Below are positions 14,616 to 23,759 of a DNA stretch of 64,000 nucleotides, piece after piece. Positions within the stretch are counted from its first letter, which is position 1, and the number at the start of each line of letters is the position of its first letter. The stretch is from the IMG/VR virus record IMGVR_UViG_3300046714_000236, positions 30,230 to 94,229 of that record, one strand, 5' to 3'. The DNA is from a virus. The notes below the pieces were generated by a model that did no database searches, had not been told where the DNA came from, and worked only from the letters and a program-made list of their open reading frames with translations. Position numbers and translations under genes: made by a program.

Positions 14616-17156
14616 TTACGCAGCTTGCGCGAGCACGTTGACGGATGTGTCGACGTTCGTGCCGACGATGGTTTCGAGCACGATGAACTTCATGTCCGGG
14701 AGCATCCGGCATCGGAGGATGATCCGGAACTGCCCGCGCGCGAGACTGTTCTTCGTGTTCCCGCTCTTGCCGTCGATCACGTAGCTGTCGAGGCGCGCGC
14801 TCGCCGGGTTGCTCGGAGAGAGGAGCCCCTCCATGAACGCCTTGATCTCTCCGAGGCAGTTCGCTCGGCGATCGACGGTCATCTTCTTTTTGTTGAACGC
14901 CTTCAGCCGCTGCTTGATCGAATCCTGCAGGAAGTATTCGAACCGCTGCCGCGCGATGTCTTCGAGCTCCGGGTTGATCGTCGGGTCCACCGTCGTCACC
15001 GCGGATTGGATCTGACAGTTCCCATCATCGAACACGGGCGCCGCGATGCCCGCGCGCTTGAACGCGATGTAGTCGTTGATATCCATCGACTGGACGTCGC
15101 TGTTGTTTTTCTCCAGACCGAGCGCCCACGTCGGGATGTCGGTCTGCTGTCCGATGTTCTCCTCGGGTGCGAGCTGGCTCATGAGCGTCGCGACGAGCGA
15201 GTCCGCACCGACGTCGACGATCCCATCCGCAGTGAAGCCCGCGCCGCCCGAGAGACCGCGCGCAGCGATCTGCGGGATCCGGATCTGAAGCCCGGGGAAT
15301 GCGTACACGTTGTTCGCCGTGCGGTACCGACCGACGCCCGGTTGTGACATGCCGCCCTTCGCCACCGTGCGAGTCGTGCCGAGCGGCGGACGGATGACGC
15401 TCATCCGGCCGGTCATGCCCGACTCGCTCGCGGCGAGCCCGTTCGATCGGAGCCCGTTGCGGAGCGCGTTCGATTGCCGCGCCGCGAAGACGCCGTTCGC
15501 GAGCTTCGCCACGCTGCTCTGCGCGAGCGTCGCCGCGAGCGCGGTGTCATATGCCGAATCGATCGCGGGCTCGGTGAGCGCCGCGCTGAGCTCGCTCGGG
15601 TTGTTGACTGCCCACGCGCTCGAACCGGGCGACTCGGGGAGCACCGTCACCGTGTTCGCGGTACCGCTGCCGATCGTCCCGTCATCGAGCCCGGGTCGAA
15701 CCTTCAGTGAGTACGGACCCGCGTTGTCCGGATCGATGCTCGTCGTCTGCATCGTCACCCACTCGACCGCATCGTCGTCGCGCACGCGCGTGCCCGCCGG
15801 GATCTGCTCGAACCCGTGCGGGACCGCCGTCACCGTGATCACGCCGAGACCGAGCGCGGTGAGCACGCCAGTGCTTCCCCCGAGCACGCGCACCTGCCCG
15901 CCCGTCACACGCCCCGACAGATTGATCTTCGCCGCGTCTGCGTTCGCGCTCGCCGCCGTGAAACCGACGCCCGCATTGATGCGCGCGATCACATCGGCAC
16001 GCGCCGTGTCTCCCGATTGGAACGTGATCACCACGTTCGGCGAATCGTCGAAGCCGAGCGAGAGAGTCTCGCCGCCAGTGAACCCATCGGGGTACGTCCC
16101 CGCCGCACTCACGAGCACCGCGAAGCCACTCGGCTCGGAAGCGACCTGATCGCCGACGAACCCGAACGCCGTCAATGTCGAGATCCCGAGGAACTGAATG
16201 CTCGCGCCCGACGTCGCAGCGATCCGAATGTTCCCATCGCGATCGCGATCCACGCGCGTGTCCGAAGCCGCCGCTTCGATCACGCTCTTCGCTTCGAGGA
16301 GCGTCACCGCGGCGATGTTCGTCACGTTGCCCGTCCCCGTTCCGCTCGCTGGCGAGAAGCCCGTCGCCGTCGTGACGAGCGGAACCGACACGCTGTTCAC
16401 CACGACACTCCCGCCCGTGCCGAGAATGCGACCCGCGATCGTGGTCTCCCCGCCGCCCGCATCCGTCGCCGCCGTGTATCCGAGCGTCGCGTTGATGCGC
16501 GCAATGACGAGCGCCTGCGACGTGTCGCCCACCGTGAACACGATATCAATCGGACCGATCGCGAGATCGGTTCCCTCGTCGATCGTCACGTTCATCGACT
16601 CGCCGCCGCTGAACGTCGTGGGGTACGTCCCCGCCGCGCTCGTGAGCTGCGCCTCCGACGCGCTGAACGTCGCGCCCGATTGCGCGCCTGCGAGATCCAA
16701 GCCGAGGATCTGCCCGTCTTCGAGTGTCCACGTGTCGTCGTTGTTGCCCGTGATCGCCGGGAGCCGAGTGAACTCCACCGCACCGACCGAGGTGTCGACG
16801 CGCGCGACGATGAGCCCGCCGAACTTCTTCTGAGAGAGCCACACGAACGCGTTGCCGTTCCAGTACTCGAAGCTCGTCACGTTGTCCGCCTTGCGACCGC
16901 GCGCGCAGGGGTTGCACGAGGCGAGCCCGCCGTACGTGAAACCGAAGGCGCCGAAGTTCGCGAGGAGATCGCCACCGTTCTCGATCTCGGTCGGCACGTT
17001 GAACGGGCCGTCCTCGAACTCTCCGAGGAGCATCACCGTCCCCGCGAACGCGCCCGAGATCTGCGCCGGGGGATCCCGACTGATGAGCACGATCCCTTCG
17101 ATCTGCTCGATGACTTCATCTCCGGGGTCGCTAGTGAATCGGCGTACGAACGTCAT
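14616..17156 (-). CDS. Tail sheath protein with duplicated insertion
   Basis: An 846-residue contractile sheath subunit. The N-terminal domain (about 1-140) and the C-terminal part (about 540-846, with 'RYRTANNVYAFPGLQIRIPQ' and the polymerising end 'ARGQFRIILRCRMLPDMKFI') fit sheath proteins. In between, residues about 172-265 and 349-440 are a tandem-like duplication sharing S-A-A-G-T-Y-P, G-G-E and V-I-A-R-I-N-A. This makes the protein longer than common sheaths. The insert probably decorates the tail surface. Ribosome site GGAG upstream. Confidence 0.8.
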   Translation of the reverse strand: MTFVRRFTSDPGDEVIEQIEGIVLISRDPPAQISGAFAGTVMLLGEFEDGPFNVPTEIENGGDLLANFGAFGFTYGGLASCNPCARGRKADNVTSFEYWNGNAFVWLSQKKFGGLIVARVDTSVGAVEFTRLPAITGNNDDTWTLEDGQILGLDLAGAQSGATFSASEAQLTSAAGTYPTTFSGGESMNVTIDEGTDLAIGPIDIVFTVGDTSQALVIARINATLGYTAATDAGGGETTIAGRILGTGGSVVVNSVSVPLVTTATGFSPASGTGTGNVTNIAAVTLLEAKSVIEAAASDTRVDRDRDGNIRIAATSGASIQFLGISTLTAFGFVGDQVASEPSGFAVLVSAAGTYPDGFTGGETLSLGFDDSPNVVITFQSGDTARADVIARINAGVGFTAASANADAAKINLSGRVTGGQVRVLGGSTGVLTALGLGVITVTAVPHGFEQIPAGTRVRDDDAVEWVTMQTTSIDPDNAGPYSLKVRPGLDDGTIGSGTANTVTVLPESPGSSAWAVNNPSELSAALTEPAIDSAYDTALAATLAQSSVAKLANGVFAARQSNALRNGLRSNGLAASESGMTGRMSVIRPPLGTTRTVAKGGMSQPGVGRYRTANNVYAFPGLQIRIPQIAARGLSGGAGFTADGIVDVGADSLVATLMSQLAPEENIGQQTDIPTWALGLEKNNSDVQSMDINDYIAFKRAGIAAPVFDDGNCQIQSAVTTVDPTINPELEDIARQRFEYFLQDSIKQRLKAFNKKKMTVDRRANCLGEIKAFMEGLLSPSNPASARLDSYVIDGKSGNTKNSLARGQFRIILRCRMLPDMKFIVLETIVGTNVDTSVNVLAQAA

Positions 17157-17184
17157 GTTTGGGAGTCTCCGGTTCAGAACGGTA

Positions 17185-17886
17185 TCAGGCGCTGGTCTTA
17201 CTTGCTACGGCTCGCGCTTCGGCCGTCACTTCCACCACCACCGACGGATCGAAGTCCGGCGCTCTGACAAGCGCCACCTCGGGGACCGTCATCGTCACGT
17301 AAAGATCGGCGCGCCGCCGGTTCCTGAAAACGGGATCGTCTTCGAGAACCTCGCCCTCGTCGGACGCGAACGTCGCCACCTGATTGTAGTAGGCAGGAAG
17401 CCGGAGCTGCAGCGCATAGCTATCCTCGCCGTTGGTCAGGGCTTCCTCTAGCCCAGCCTTCAGCGCGGTGCGCATCGCGTCCTCCGCGCCGAGCACCTCG
17501 ATCGCGATCTGTTCCACCCAGTCGCTCTTTCGAATGAGGAACGTCCCCGGCCCGTACACGTCCGCCGTGCCGTCGATCTCCTGCGCAGGGCCGAGCCCGT
17601 AGGCTTCGTGACGCCCACGCGCCGGGCGGATCCCGATCCCCGGGAGCCCGGCGTCCGTGATGTTGTCCGGCTGGTAAACGTGGATGTTCTCGTAGGGAAC
17701 GACGAACCTGAGCGGAGGGCCCCGCCGCGCGCCGGGCGGCTTGTCTCCGGGCCTCGCGAAGATGAGCAGGCCCATGAACCGCCGGAGCGCGCGGAGCGCG
17801 TACGTGCGCGCGTCGCGGGTCGGGATGGCTGCCGCGTCGAACTGATCGCCGACGAGCTCCGGGGGAGGGAACACAAACTGCGACAT
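17185..17886 (-). CDS. Putative neck / tail terminator region protein
   Basis: A 233-residue protein between the HK97-gp10-like gene and the sheath. It has a mixed alpha/beta profile, 'DARTYALRALRRFMGLLIFA' near the N-terminus and a Val-rich C-terminus. In myoviruses this slot usually holds neck or tail-terminator proteins. I do not recognise the family. The start overlaps the preceding stop by one base. Confidence 0.5.
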   Translation of the reverse strand: MSQFVFPPPELVGDQFDAAAIPTRDARTYALRALRRFMGLLIFARPGDKPPGARRGPPLRFVVPYENIHVYQPDNITDAGLPGIGIRPARGRHEAYGLGPAQEIDGTADVYGPGTFLIRKSDWVEQIAIEVLGAEDAMRTALKAGLEEALTNGEDSYALQLRLPAYYNQVATFASDEGEVLEDDPVFRNRRRADLYVTMTVPEVALVRAPDFDPSVVVEVTAEARAVASKTSA

Positions 17887-18461
17887 CAGACCGACTCCCG
17901 ATCGAGCTCACGTACAATCTCTTCCTGGATGATCGTGCCGATGTCCTGCTGCACGAGCTGCCGCAGGATCCCGAGCCCGGGCCCGGGTCGGTTGAAGATC
18001 CCGCGCCGCTTCATCGCGCCGATGATCGCCCACGCGATCGCCGCGTCCGTCACCTTGCCGACCTTCGTCGACGTGTGCACGGCCTTGCCGTTCACGAACT
18101 TGATCTTGCTCTGCGTCGCGATGAGCCGCGTGATTCCTTTGCGCTTCGCCCATTCGACGAGCGCGAGGATCATCGCGTGCCCCGGTTTGATCGAGCTCGC
18201 TCGAACGCCGTCTTCGATGACGACCGCGGTTAGCTCGTTGTTGACGATCTGCGCGCCTTCCGGGATTGGGCCCGAGCGCCACCCCGCGCGGTAGATCCCC
18301 CTGTCCACAGGCTGGGGAGATCTTGAGGGGATGATCTGCGTCTGGATCTTCTGCACGCCGCGAGCGCCCGCACTCACAAGCCCGCGGAGCGCCGCCTTCC
18401 TGTACTTCTCTCCGAGCGCGCCGAAGTGTGCGGCCGCGTACTGAAGCTCGATGGACGCCAT
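17886..18461 (-). CDS. HK97-gp10-like neck / tail completion protein
   Basis: A 191-residue protein with the pattern of HK97 gp10-type proteins: an N-terminal helix, 'ARGVQKIQTQIIPSRSPQPV', a 'RAGWRSG' strand, a beta hairpin with 'ELTAVVIEDGVRASSIKPGH', then helices. Such proteins sit at the head-tail joint or the tail end. Position between connector candidates and the sheath supports this. Family assignment is by pattern only. Confidence 0.55.
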   Translation of the reverse strand: MASIELQYAAAHFGALGEKYRKAALRGLVSAGARGVQKIQTQIIPSRSPQPVDRGIYRAGWRSGPIPEGAQIVNNELTAVVIEDGVRASSIKPGHAMILALVEWAKRKGITRLIATQSKIKFVNGKAVHTSTKVGKVTDAAIAWAIIGAMKRRGIFNRPGPGLGILRQLVQQDIGTIIQEEIVRELDRESV

Positions 18462-19103
18462 TCAGTCGTCTTCCCCCGAGCCGACGTCGACGAACCCCGG
18501 CACCACGTCAACGCTCGCGCCTGCGAGCGTCGGTTGCCCGCGCCGATCCATGTCCTGACTCTCGCGCACGAGATAGATGATGAACTGCACCCGGCTCGCT
18601 GCACGCGACGGGTAGCCGTTCAGGTTGAAGCGCTGCCGCGCCGCCGGGTTGTCGCCGCGTCCGTCTTCGACCACCTCGTAGAAAAACGAAATGTTCCCCT
18701 TCGTGTTGCGCTCTACGCCGTTCGGATTCACCGGGCGCCCCGGTTGCCCAGGAACATCGCTCGGGATGACGAGCCCCTTCAGGTTGTCCTCCGTGTAGCG
18801 ATCGACGCTGATCTCTTCGACGCGCAGGCTCCCATCCGGGAGCGCGCCCTGCAGGAACGCGCGCCGCTGGATCGCGCTCAGGTCACTCACCTTCGGAGTC
18901 GGCAGGAGCTCCACGCGAGAGAGGATCTTCTCACCACCCTCGCCGCTCTCGTCGGCAACCCATTCGGTCCATACGAGGAAGACGCGATGCGGACGGATCC
19001 CAAACTTCGTGTTGAGCTGCCGCAACCGATCGGCACGACCACCGAACCGATTCGCGAGAGTCTTCTTCGCTTCGTCCGGTGTGAGAGGGCGCACGCGCGG
19101 CAC
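18462..19103 (-). CDS. Hypothetical connector-region protein
   Basis: A 213-residue protein. N-terminal basic helix 'LTPDEAKKTLANRFGGRADR', then beta-rich parts including 'ISFFYEVVEDGRGDNPAARQ'. It sits in the head-tail joining module without overlap to neighbours. Not recognised; head completion or tail attachment is a guess from position. Confidence 0.5.
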   Translation of the reverse strand: MPRVRPLTPDEAKKTLANRFGGRADRLRQLNTKFGIRPHRVFLVWTEWVADESGEGGEKILSRVELLPTPKVSDLSAIQRRAFLQGALPDGSLRVEEISVDRYTEDNLKGLVIPSDVPGQPGRPVNPNGVERNTKGNISFFYEVVEDGRGDNPAARQRFNLNGYPSRAASRVQFIIYLVRESQDMDRRGQPTLAGASVDVVPGFVDVGSGEDD

Positions 19104-19107
19104 GGGT

Positions 19108-19518
19108 TTAGTTTCCTACCGAGATGTTGCCGAACCCCTGCCCCGTGGTGAGCCGCTTGTCGAACGGGTTGCGGTTGCAGCCGAGGATGTTCGCGAGCGC
19201 GGCGACCCAGTAGTCGTAGCGCTTCACGAGCGCTTCCTGCTCGTCCTTCCGGATCGTGATGTCCCCGAGCGAGTCGACCGCGAGCAGCTCGAAGTCCTCC
19301 ACCATCTGCCCCTCGATCGTGTCGAGGATATTGAGCACCTGATAGAGCCGGGGCTGCCCCGACACGAGCACCTTGTTCATCGCGAGTTCGATCATGAACT
19401 GCGTCTGAACACCCGCAGGCGCACCGAGCACGAACGTCGCCGCTTCGGCGACTTCGAGGTACCCCATGTGATGACGAATCCTCGCCTTGTCTTCTTCGGG
19501 GATTTGCAGCAACGGCAT
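19108..19518 (-). CDS. Putative head-tail connector protein
   Basis: A 136-residue, mainly helical protein starting MPLLQIPEEDKARIRHHMGY. The all-helical profile and position four genes before the sheath fit the gp6-type adaptors that dock under the portal. AGAAAGGGGA upstream is an acceptable ribosome site. Family assignment uncertain. Confidence 0.5.
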   Translation of the reverse strand: MPLLQIPEEDKARIRHHMGYLEVAEAATFVLGAPAGVQTQFMIELAMNKVLVSGQPRLYQVLNILDTIEGQMVEDFELLAVDSLGDITIRKDEQEALVKRYDYWVAALANILGCNRNPFDKRLTTGQGFGNISVGN

Positions 19519-19547
19519 GGGGTCCCCTTTCTACGGTTCGAGTCGGT

Positions 19548-19880
19548 TCAGCTCGGTGCGTCTTCGGGCGCTTGCTCGCCGAGATCTTCGAGCTTCACGC
19601 CTTGGCGCTTGAGCGCCTTAATGTCGTACGCCGTATCTGCGATCACCTTGCCGGCACGGAGCGTTGTTCGGTAGCCGTCCTGGCTGATCCCGCGATCTTC
19701 TTGCACGCGGTAGTAGTGCGGGTGTGGCGCGCCTTCGCGAACCTTCTCACCCTTACCACTCAGATCCGAGACCACCTTTCCGTCCTGCGATTGCAGGCGA
19801 GGAAGATCGAACTGCTTGGAATCTGCCGCGCCAATGGTGACGCTTTCGACGGCCTGTTGTGACGATGCACGCTGTCTCAT
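19548..19880 (-). CDS. Hypothetical protein next to coat gene
   Basis: A 110-residue charged protein with Ser/Gln-rich N-terminus, 'GEKVREGAPHPHYYRVQEDR' in the middle and 'DTAYDIKALKRQGVKLEDLG' near the end. The latter resembles the C-terminal helix of small head proteins. It follows the coat gene by 70 bp and has a good ribosome site (GGAGG). Function not recognised; possibly a head-fibre or connector accessory. Confidence 0.5.
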   Translation of the reverse strand: MRQRASSQQAVESVTIGAADSKQFDLPRLQSQDGKVVSDLSGKGEKVREGAPHPHYYRVQEDRGISQDGYRTTLRAGKVIADTAYDIKALKRQGVKLEDLGEQAPEDAPS

Positions 19881-19950
19881 GTGAGAACCTCCGCGCTCAG
19901 GCTAGCACGAGCGACCACGCGCCCGCGCCAGCCCTTGCGCAGAAGATCAC

Positions 19951-21354
19951 TCAGGAGCCGAGCGCGAACTCCAACATGAGCGACCGCTTCACGATCTGCG
20001 GGCCGCCCGAGCTGATGTCGGTCGGGATCGGGAAGCCACCCGTGTAGCTCCACGTGCACGACACGATGTCTTGCGTCCGGTTGACCGGGCTCCGAAGGAT
20101 CAGCGAGATGCGATCCGTCTTCACTTCGATCCCTTGGTTCGTGATGTTGAAGCCGCCGATCTTGCCGGTGACTCCCGCTTCACTCACGTAGCGCTTCTCG
20201 TCGAGCCAGCGCTCGTAGATCGCACCGCGCCCCGTGATGACGACGCGACCGACGCGAACGCCGGTGTAGTTCACCACCTCGGCGTTGATGCCCTTCGCGA
20301 ACTTCGCGCTGCCCGCCGTCGTGATGAGCGCGCCCGAGTTCGAGTCGTCCGGCGTCTCGTTGTTGAGGAAGAACGCGATCCCCGCGCCCGTCCCGATGAA
20401 CGCCGACTGATACTGAATCGAGTCGGGACGCCCTTGGTTCAGGCGCTGCATCACCTGATCGGTGAAGATCTGGCCGTTGCCCTCGGGGCTGATGTGCGCG
20501 TGAAAAAACCCGTCTTCGTGTGGGAACACGTTGTTTTGACGGAGCTTGTTCGTCGCGTTGATGAAGTCCTGGTACTGCAGGATGTCGTTCGCCTGCAGTG
20601 CATCGACTGACGTGCCGCCACCGGCGCGCATGATGATCGGGCGCGTGCTCGCGAGGACCGAGCTACGGATCGCCACGCCTGCGCCGACAGTGCTGTCGAG
20701 CGCGAGCGTACCGGGACCGAGCGGGACCGCGGGATCGTACGGCGTCGCGCCGATCACGTTCAGGCTGATCGGCGTGGTGCCGCTCATGAGCGTGATGGGG
20801 AGCGGTGCCGCCGTCGAGACGGGCGTCGGGCGCACGGTCGTACCGCGCGTGATGACGCTCGTGAACCCGTTGAGGCTCGCGACCTGAAGGAACGTGTCAC
20901 CCGTGAGCGCGGCGACGATGAGCGCCGTCGAGCCCTGAAGGTACGCGGTGCAGAGCGCGTTCCTCGGGATGCGGTTCAGCGACTGCCCCGCCTGAAGGCC
21001 GAGCTGCTGAATGCTCCGGAGGAAGATGTCGCTGTTCGCGACCGCGTTCGTCGGCATGTCGACGTCGATCGTGCCGATGTAGCGATCGAGGCGAGCAGTC
21101 CATTGCTCCCACGTGAGCGCTTGCGGCTCGGGGTCGACACCGGGCACCGCGGGATCCGTGATCGGATCGAGCAGGCCGGCGCGAGTCATGAGGATTTCCT
21201 GGCCGGTGTTGCCCTGCCACTCTTCCTCTTGCGCTTCGCCCCTGAAGAGCATCGCGGGGAAGAGCCCATCGTGGAACGCGCGCTCCAGTAGGCCAGTCTG
21301 AACGAGGTTCAGGATCGTCGGAGGTACTCCGAGAACGATGCCGTTGGTCTCCAT
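19951..21354 (-). CDS. Major capsid protein
   Basis: A 467-residue coat candidate directly after the scaffold gene. The N-terminus has 'LVQTGLLERAFHDGLFPAML', and the pattern around residues 90-130 (helix 'VANSDIFLRSIQQLGLQAGQ') is typical of HK97-fold coats of the P22/N4 coat-like groups. The rest is a beta-rich A- and P-domain. Its leader (21355-21572) carries an inverted repeat over the ribosome site, a 12-bp hairpin and palindrome copy 5, suggesting regulated synthesis. Assignment rests on size, order and profile. Confidence 0.7.
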   Translation of the reverse strand: METNGIVLGVPPTILNLVQTGLLERAFHDGLFPAMLFRGEAQEEEWQGNTGQEILMTRAGLLDPITDPAVPGVDPEPQALTWEQWTARLDRYIGTIDVDMPTNAVANSDIFLRSIQQLGLQAGQSLNRIPRNALCTAYLQGSTALIVAALTGDTFLQVASLNGFTSVITRGTTVRPTPVSTAAPLPITLMSGTTPISLNVIGATPYDPAVPLGPGTLALDSTVGAGVAIRSSVLASTRPIIMRAGGGTSVDALQANDILQYQDFINATNKLRQNNVFPHEDGFFHAHISPEGNGQIFTDQVMQRLNQGRPDSIQYQSAFIGTGAGIAFFLNNETPDDSNSGALITTAGSAKFAKGINAEVVNYTGVRVGRVVITGRGAIYERWLDEKRYVSEAGVTGKIGGFNITNQGIEVKTDRISLILRSPVNRTQDIVSCTWSYTGGFPIPTDISSGGPQIVKRSLMLEFALGS

Positions 21355-21357
21355 GTC

Positions 21358-21467
21358 GATTCACTCCCTGAGATTTGATCCGCGCCGGAATGGCGTCGGC
21401 TCGTGCGCGGCTCGTGACTCGGGGAGGACCACTTGTTTGGGACCGCGAGTGGACGCGGGAGTGAATC
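21358..21467 (-). promoter_or_regulatory. 11-bp inverted repeat covering the coat gene ribosome site
   Basis: On the minus strand GATTCACTCCC (21467-21457) can pair with GGGAGTGAATC (21368-21358). The second arm contains the ribosome site AGGGAG and ends 3 bases before the coat ATG. Pairing would hide the site. The 88-base loop contains two copies of ACGAGCCG. Confidence 0.6.
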
Positions 21468-21503
21468 AACGGTTGCCGCTGTTGATCTGACTCCAGAAAC
21501 GTA

Positions 21504-21543
21504 TCAGGGCTCCGCACCCTGCACAAGGATCGCGGAACCCTGA
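21504..21543 (-). promoter_or_regulatory. 12-bp leader hairpin upstream of coat gene
   Basis: TCAGGGTTCCGC pairs with GCGGAGCCCTGA (one G-U) around a 16-nt loop. No T-run follows, so it is not a normal rho-independent terminator. It may act in processing or attenuation. Confidence 0.55.
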
Positions 21544-21546
21544 TGG

Positions 21547-21564
21547 ACCGACATCGATGTCGGT
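21547..21564. repeat. Dispersed palindrome, copy 5
   Basis: Exact 18-mer, 3 bp from the leader hairpin, in the 218-bp gap between scaffold and coat genes. Confidence 0.9.
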
Positions 21565-21572
21565 CGGAGTCG

Positions 21573-22472
21573 CTACCAGCTTTTTTTCATGCCCTGGCGG
21601 TTCATGTACTCCTTCAGCTGCTTGTCGTTCATCGAGTTCGGGAGCCCGGGACGCGGCGTCAAACCCGCGAGCGGATCGGGCGCCGCGGGAGCGGCCGCAA
21701 CCTTCGGCGGGACCGGCTGCTTGCCGTTCGTCGCTGGCGTTCGCACGGGAGGCTTCGGCGCCGCCGCGGGAGCTGCAGCCGCGGGGGGAGCGGTGAGCTC
21801 AGCGGGAGGCGCGCCCGTCGGTGCCTCGACCAGTTCCTGATTCTCCTTCGCGTACTTCGCGAGCCACGCGTTGATCGCAGCGCGTCCGAACTTCCCTTGC
21901 TCCGTCTTCGTGAGCTTCGCGTAGTGCTGCGCCATCTGATCGTTCACGAACGGCACGAACTTCTCTTTGAACTTGTGCGATGCGACGAGCGCGCGCACCT
22001 CGGCGTTCTGCTTCTGCGCAAGCGTCTGCGTCTTCTGATCTTCGAGCTGTGCGGTGAGCTCTGCGATCTTCGTCGTCGCCTTCTGCAGATCGGCCTTCAG
22101 CTGATCGATCTCCGTCATCTCGGAGCGCTTGCGCGCTTCTGATTCCTCACGAAGGCGCGTGAGCTCTTCCGCGTCCGCTTGCCGCTTGACCCTGAGCTTC
22201 TCGACTTCCGCCGGATCGTCCGTGCCGAACTCGGCCTTCAGGAGTCGCTTGCGCTCTGCCTCGCGTTCCTTCCGCTTCACATCCGAGATCGCTTCTTCCG
22301 GCACGGGGCTACCGCCGCGACCGAGCACGGGCGCAACGGGTTCGACGGGAGCGGGCTCGATGGGTGGAGGCGCGGGAGGCGCGACCGCTACGGGCGCCGC
22401 AGGGGGCACGACGATCGCGGGAGGCGGCATCGGGGGAGCTGGGTTGACGGGTGCGACGGCAGGTTCTGTCAT
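21573..22472 (-). CDS. Capsid scaffolding protein
   Basis: A 299-residue protein: Pro/Ala-rich N-terminus (about 1-55), a long charged coiled coil (about 62-165, e.g. 'LTRLREESEARKRSEMTEID'), a helical region, a second Ala/Pro-rich linker, and a C-terminal helix 'LKEYMNRQGMKKSW' with basic residues, as scaffolds use to bind coat. It lies directly before the coat gene. AGGAG ribosome site. Scaffold would be lost on capsid maturation. Confidence 0.7.
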   Translation of the reverse strand: MTEPAVAPVNPAPPMPPPAIVVPPAAPVAVAPPAPPPIEPAPVEPVAPVLGRGGSPVPEEAISDVKRKEREAERKRLLKAEFGTDDPAEVEKLRVKRQADAEELTRLREESEARKRSEMTEIDQLKADLQKATTKIAELTAQLEDQKTQTLAQKQNAEVRALVASHKFKEKFVPFVNDQMAQHYAKLTKTEQGKFGRAAINAWLAKYAKENQELVEAPTGAPPAELTAPPAAAAPAAAPKPPVRTPATNGKQPVPPKVAAAPAAPDPLAGLTPRPGLPNSMNDKQLKEYMNRQGMKKSW

Positions 22473-22554
22473 GAATTGGTTCTCCTACTAAATGCGAAAA
22501 GGGCGCCGCCCGGGATCTTCCGAGCGACGCCCTTCGGCGTTCACGCGAGCTCGG

Positions 22555-23235
22555 TTAGAGCAGCGTGCGATCTGCGGAAAGGATCGTGTTCAGATCCTTG
22601 TCCGTCGCGATGAGGAGCGTGAGCGTCGCGCGCGTCACGGCATCGGCCACCGCGAAGAGCACCTTGTCGTGCGCCACTTTGAGAAGCGCCTTCCCCGTTG
22701 CCGGCTTGCTGTCCGACGGCAGGAGGATGTGCATCTGCCCCGTGAGCGTTCCGACGAGTGACTCGGCTGCGAGCAGGTACACGACGCCGCGCGCCGTGAG
22801 TGCGGCCGGAATGTCGAACGTGTCCGCCGTGCCCGAGACGTTGAGCGTGAGCTCCACGACATCGCCGCGCGCGGGCAGGAACGTCACATCCACGTCCGTG
22901 GTGTCCGCCGTGGGCGCGAACATGAGATCGCCGTTCGGGCTGATCCCGATGTGACCCGCCGCCGGTGCGGTCTCGGTGTAGCCGTCGATCGTGAACTCGC
23001 CCTTCGTGGTTCCCGCGCGGCTCGTCGCGCGGCTGATCACCGCGGCCTTGCCGGTGTTCGGGAGCGAGATCATCTCACTCGACGCGATGCCAGGCGCGGC
23101 CGATGCGACCGGGTTCTGCTTGCGCAGCACCTGCACCATCTGCCCGCGAAGCAGATCACCGAGCCCGAGCTTGCGGAAAAGGTCCGCGATCGATCCGAGG
23201 TTTGCGGCGTTCGCCGCGTCTTGCTGTGTTCCCAT
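22555..23235 (-). CDS. Putative head decoration / structural protein
   Basis: A 226-residue protein with a helical N-terminus (to about residue 40), then regular beta strands (Gly/Thr/Asp-rich, 'GHIGISPNGDLMFAPTADTT'). It sits in the head module between small structural genes and the scaffold. Beta-rich decoration or head-fibre proteins look like this. Not recognised by family. Confidence 0.5.
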   Translation of the reverse strand: MGTQQDAANAANLGSIADLFRKLGLGDLLRGQMVQVLRKQNPVASAAPGIASSEMISLPNTGKAAVISRATSRAGTTKGEFTIDGYTETAPAAGHIGISPNGDLMFAPTADTTDVDVTFLPARGDVVELTLNVSGTADTFDIPAALTARGVVYLLAAESLVGTLTGQMHILLPSDSKPATGKALLKVAHDKVLFAVADAVTRATLTLLIATDKDLNTILSADRTLL

Positions 23236-23333
23236 TTGTTCGATTCTCTTTTCTCCGTGCGGCCCTTTCGGGTCCGCCCGGGTCGCTCCGACAGATCGAA
23301 ACCCCCTGTCGGGACGGGGCTAGTGCGCGAAAC

Positions 23334-23753
23334 TCAGATGAGCCCGCACACGAAGTATTCGAGCACGCCCGATCCCTTGGCCGCCAGTGCCTTCAGGAAC
23401 TTCCCCGACTGGAACGGGATGATAAGGGGGCCGCCGTTGATCGGGATCTCCGCTTCGACGTCTCCGCCGTTGCCGTCGTCCGTCGTGACACGCACGATCA
23501 CGTCGGACCCTGATTTGAAGTACAGGAACGATCCGTGTGTGACCGTGTCATCGGCACCCACACCCTGCAGCTCAGCGAACGCGCTCGGGGAGTTCAGCGT
23601 TCGTTGAAGGATCCCCGTTGCGACGCTGTAACCGATGCCCTCCGAGCCTTGCAGGAAGGTGAGGGGGATCGTCGCGCGGATGCCAGGGAAGCCCGTGTTG
23701 ACGCCCTGAGGGGGCCCCGCGGTGAGGTTCCCCCCGATCGTGAGCTGCCCCAT
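23334..23753 (-). CDS. Small beta-rich structural protein
   Basis: A 139-residue protein of short strands and Gly/Thr-rich turns, with 'LYFKSGSDVIVRVTTDDGNG' and 'LKALAAKGSGVLEYFVCGLI'. Size, composition and head-module position fit a capsid decoration or stabilising protein. No family motif is visible. Confidence 0.5.
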   Translation of the reverse strand: MGQLTIGGNLTAGPPQGVNTGFPGIRATIPLTFLQGSEGIGYSVATGILQRTLNSPSAFAELQGVGADDTVTHGSFLYFKSGSDVIVRVTTDDGNGGDVEAEIPINGGPLIIPFQSGKFLKALAAKGSGVLEYFVCGLI

Positions 23754-23759
23754 TGGAGA

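Noticed and set aside
21358-21467. Inverted repeat as the end of an insertion element
   Set aside because: Only about 110 bp with no coding sequence and no target duplication; the arm overlaps a ribosome site, which fits regulation better.
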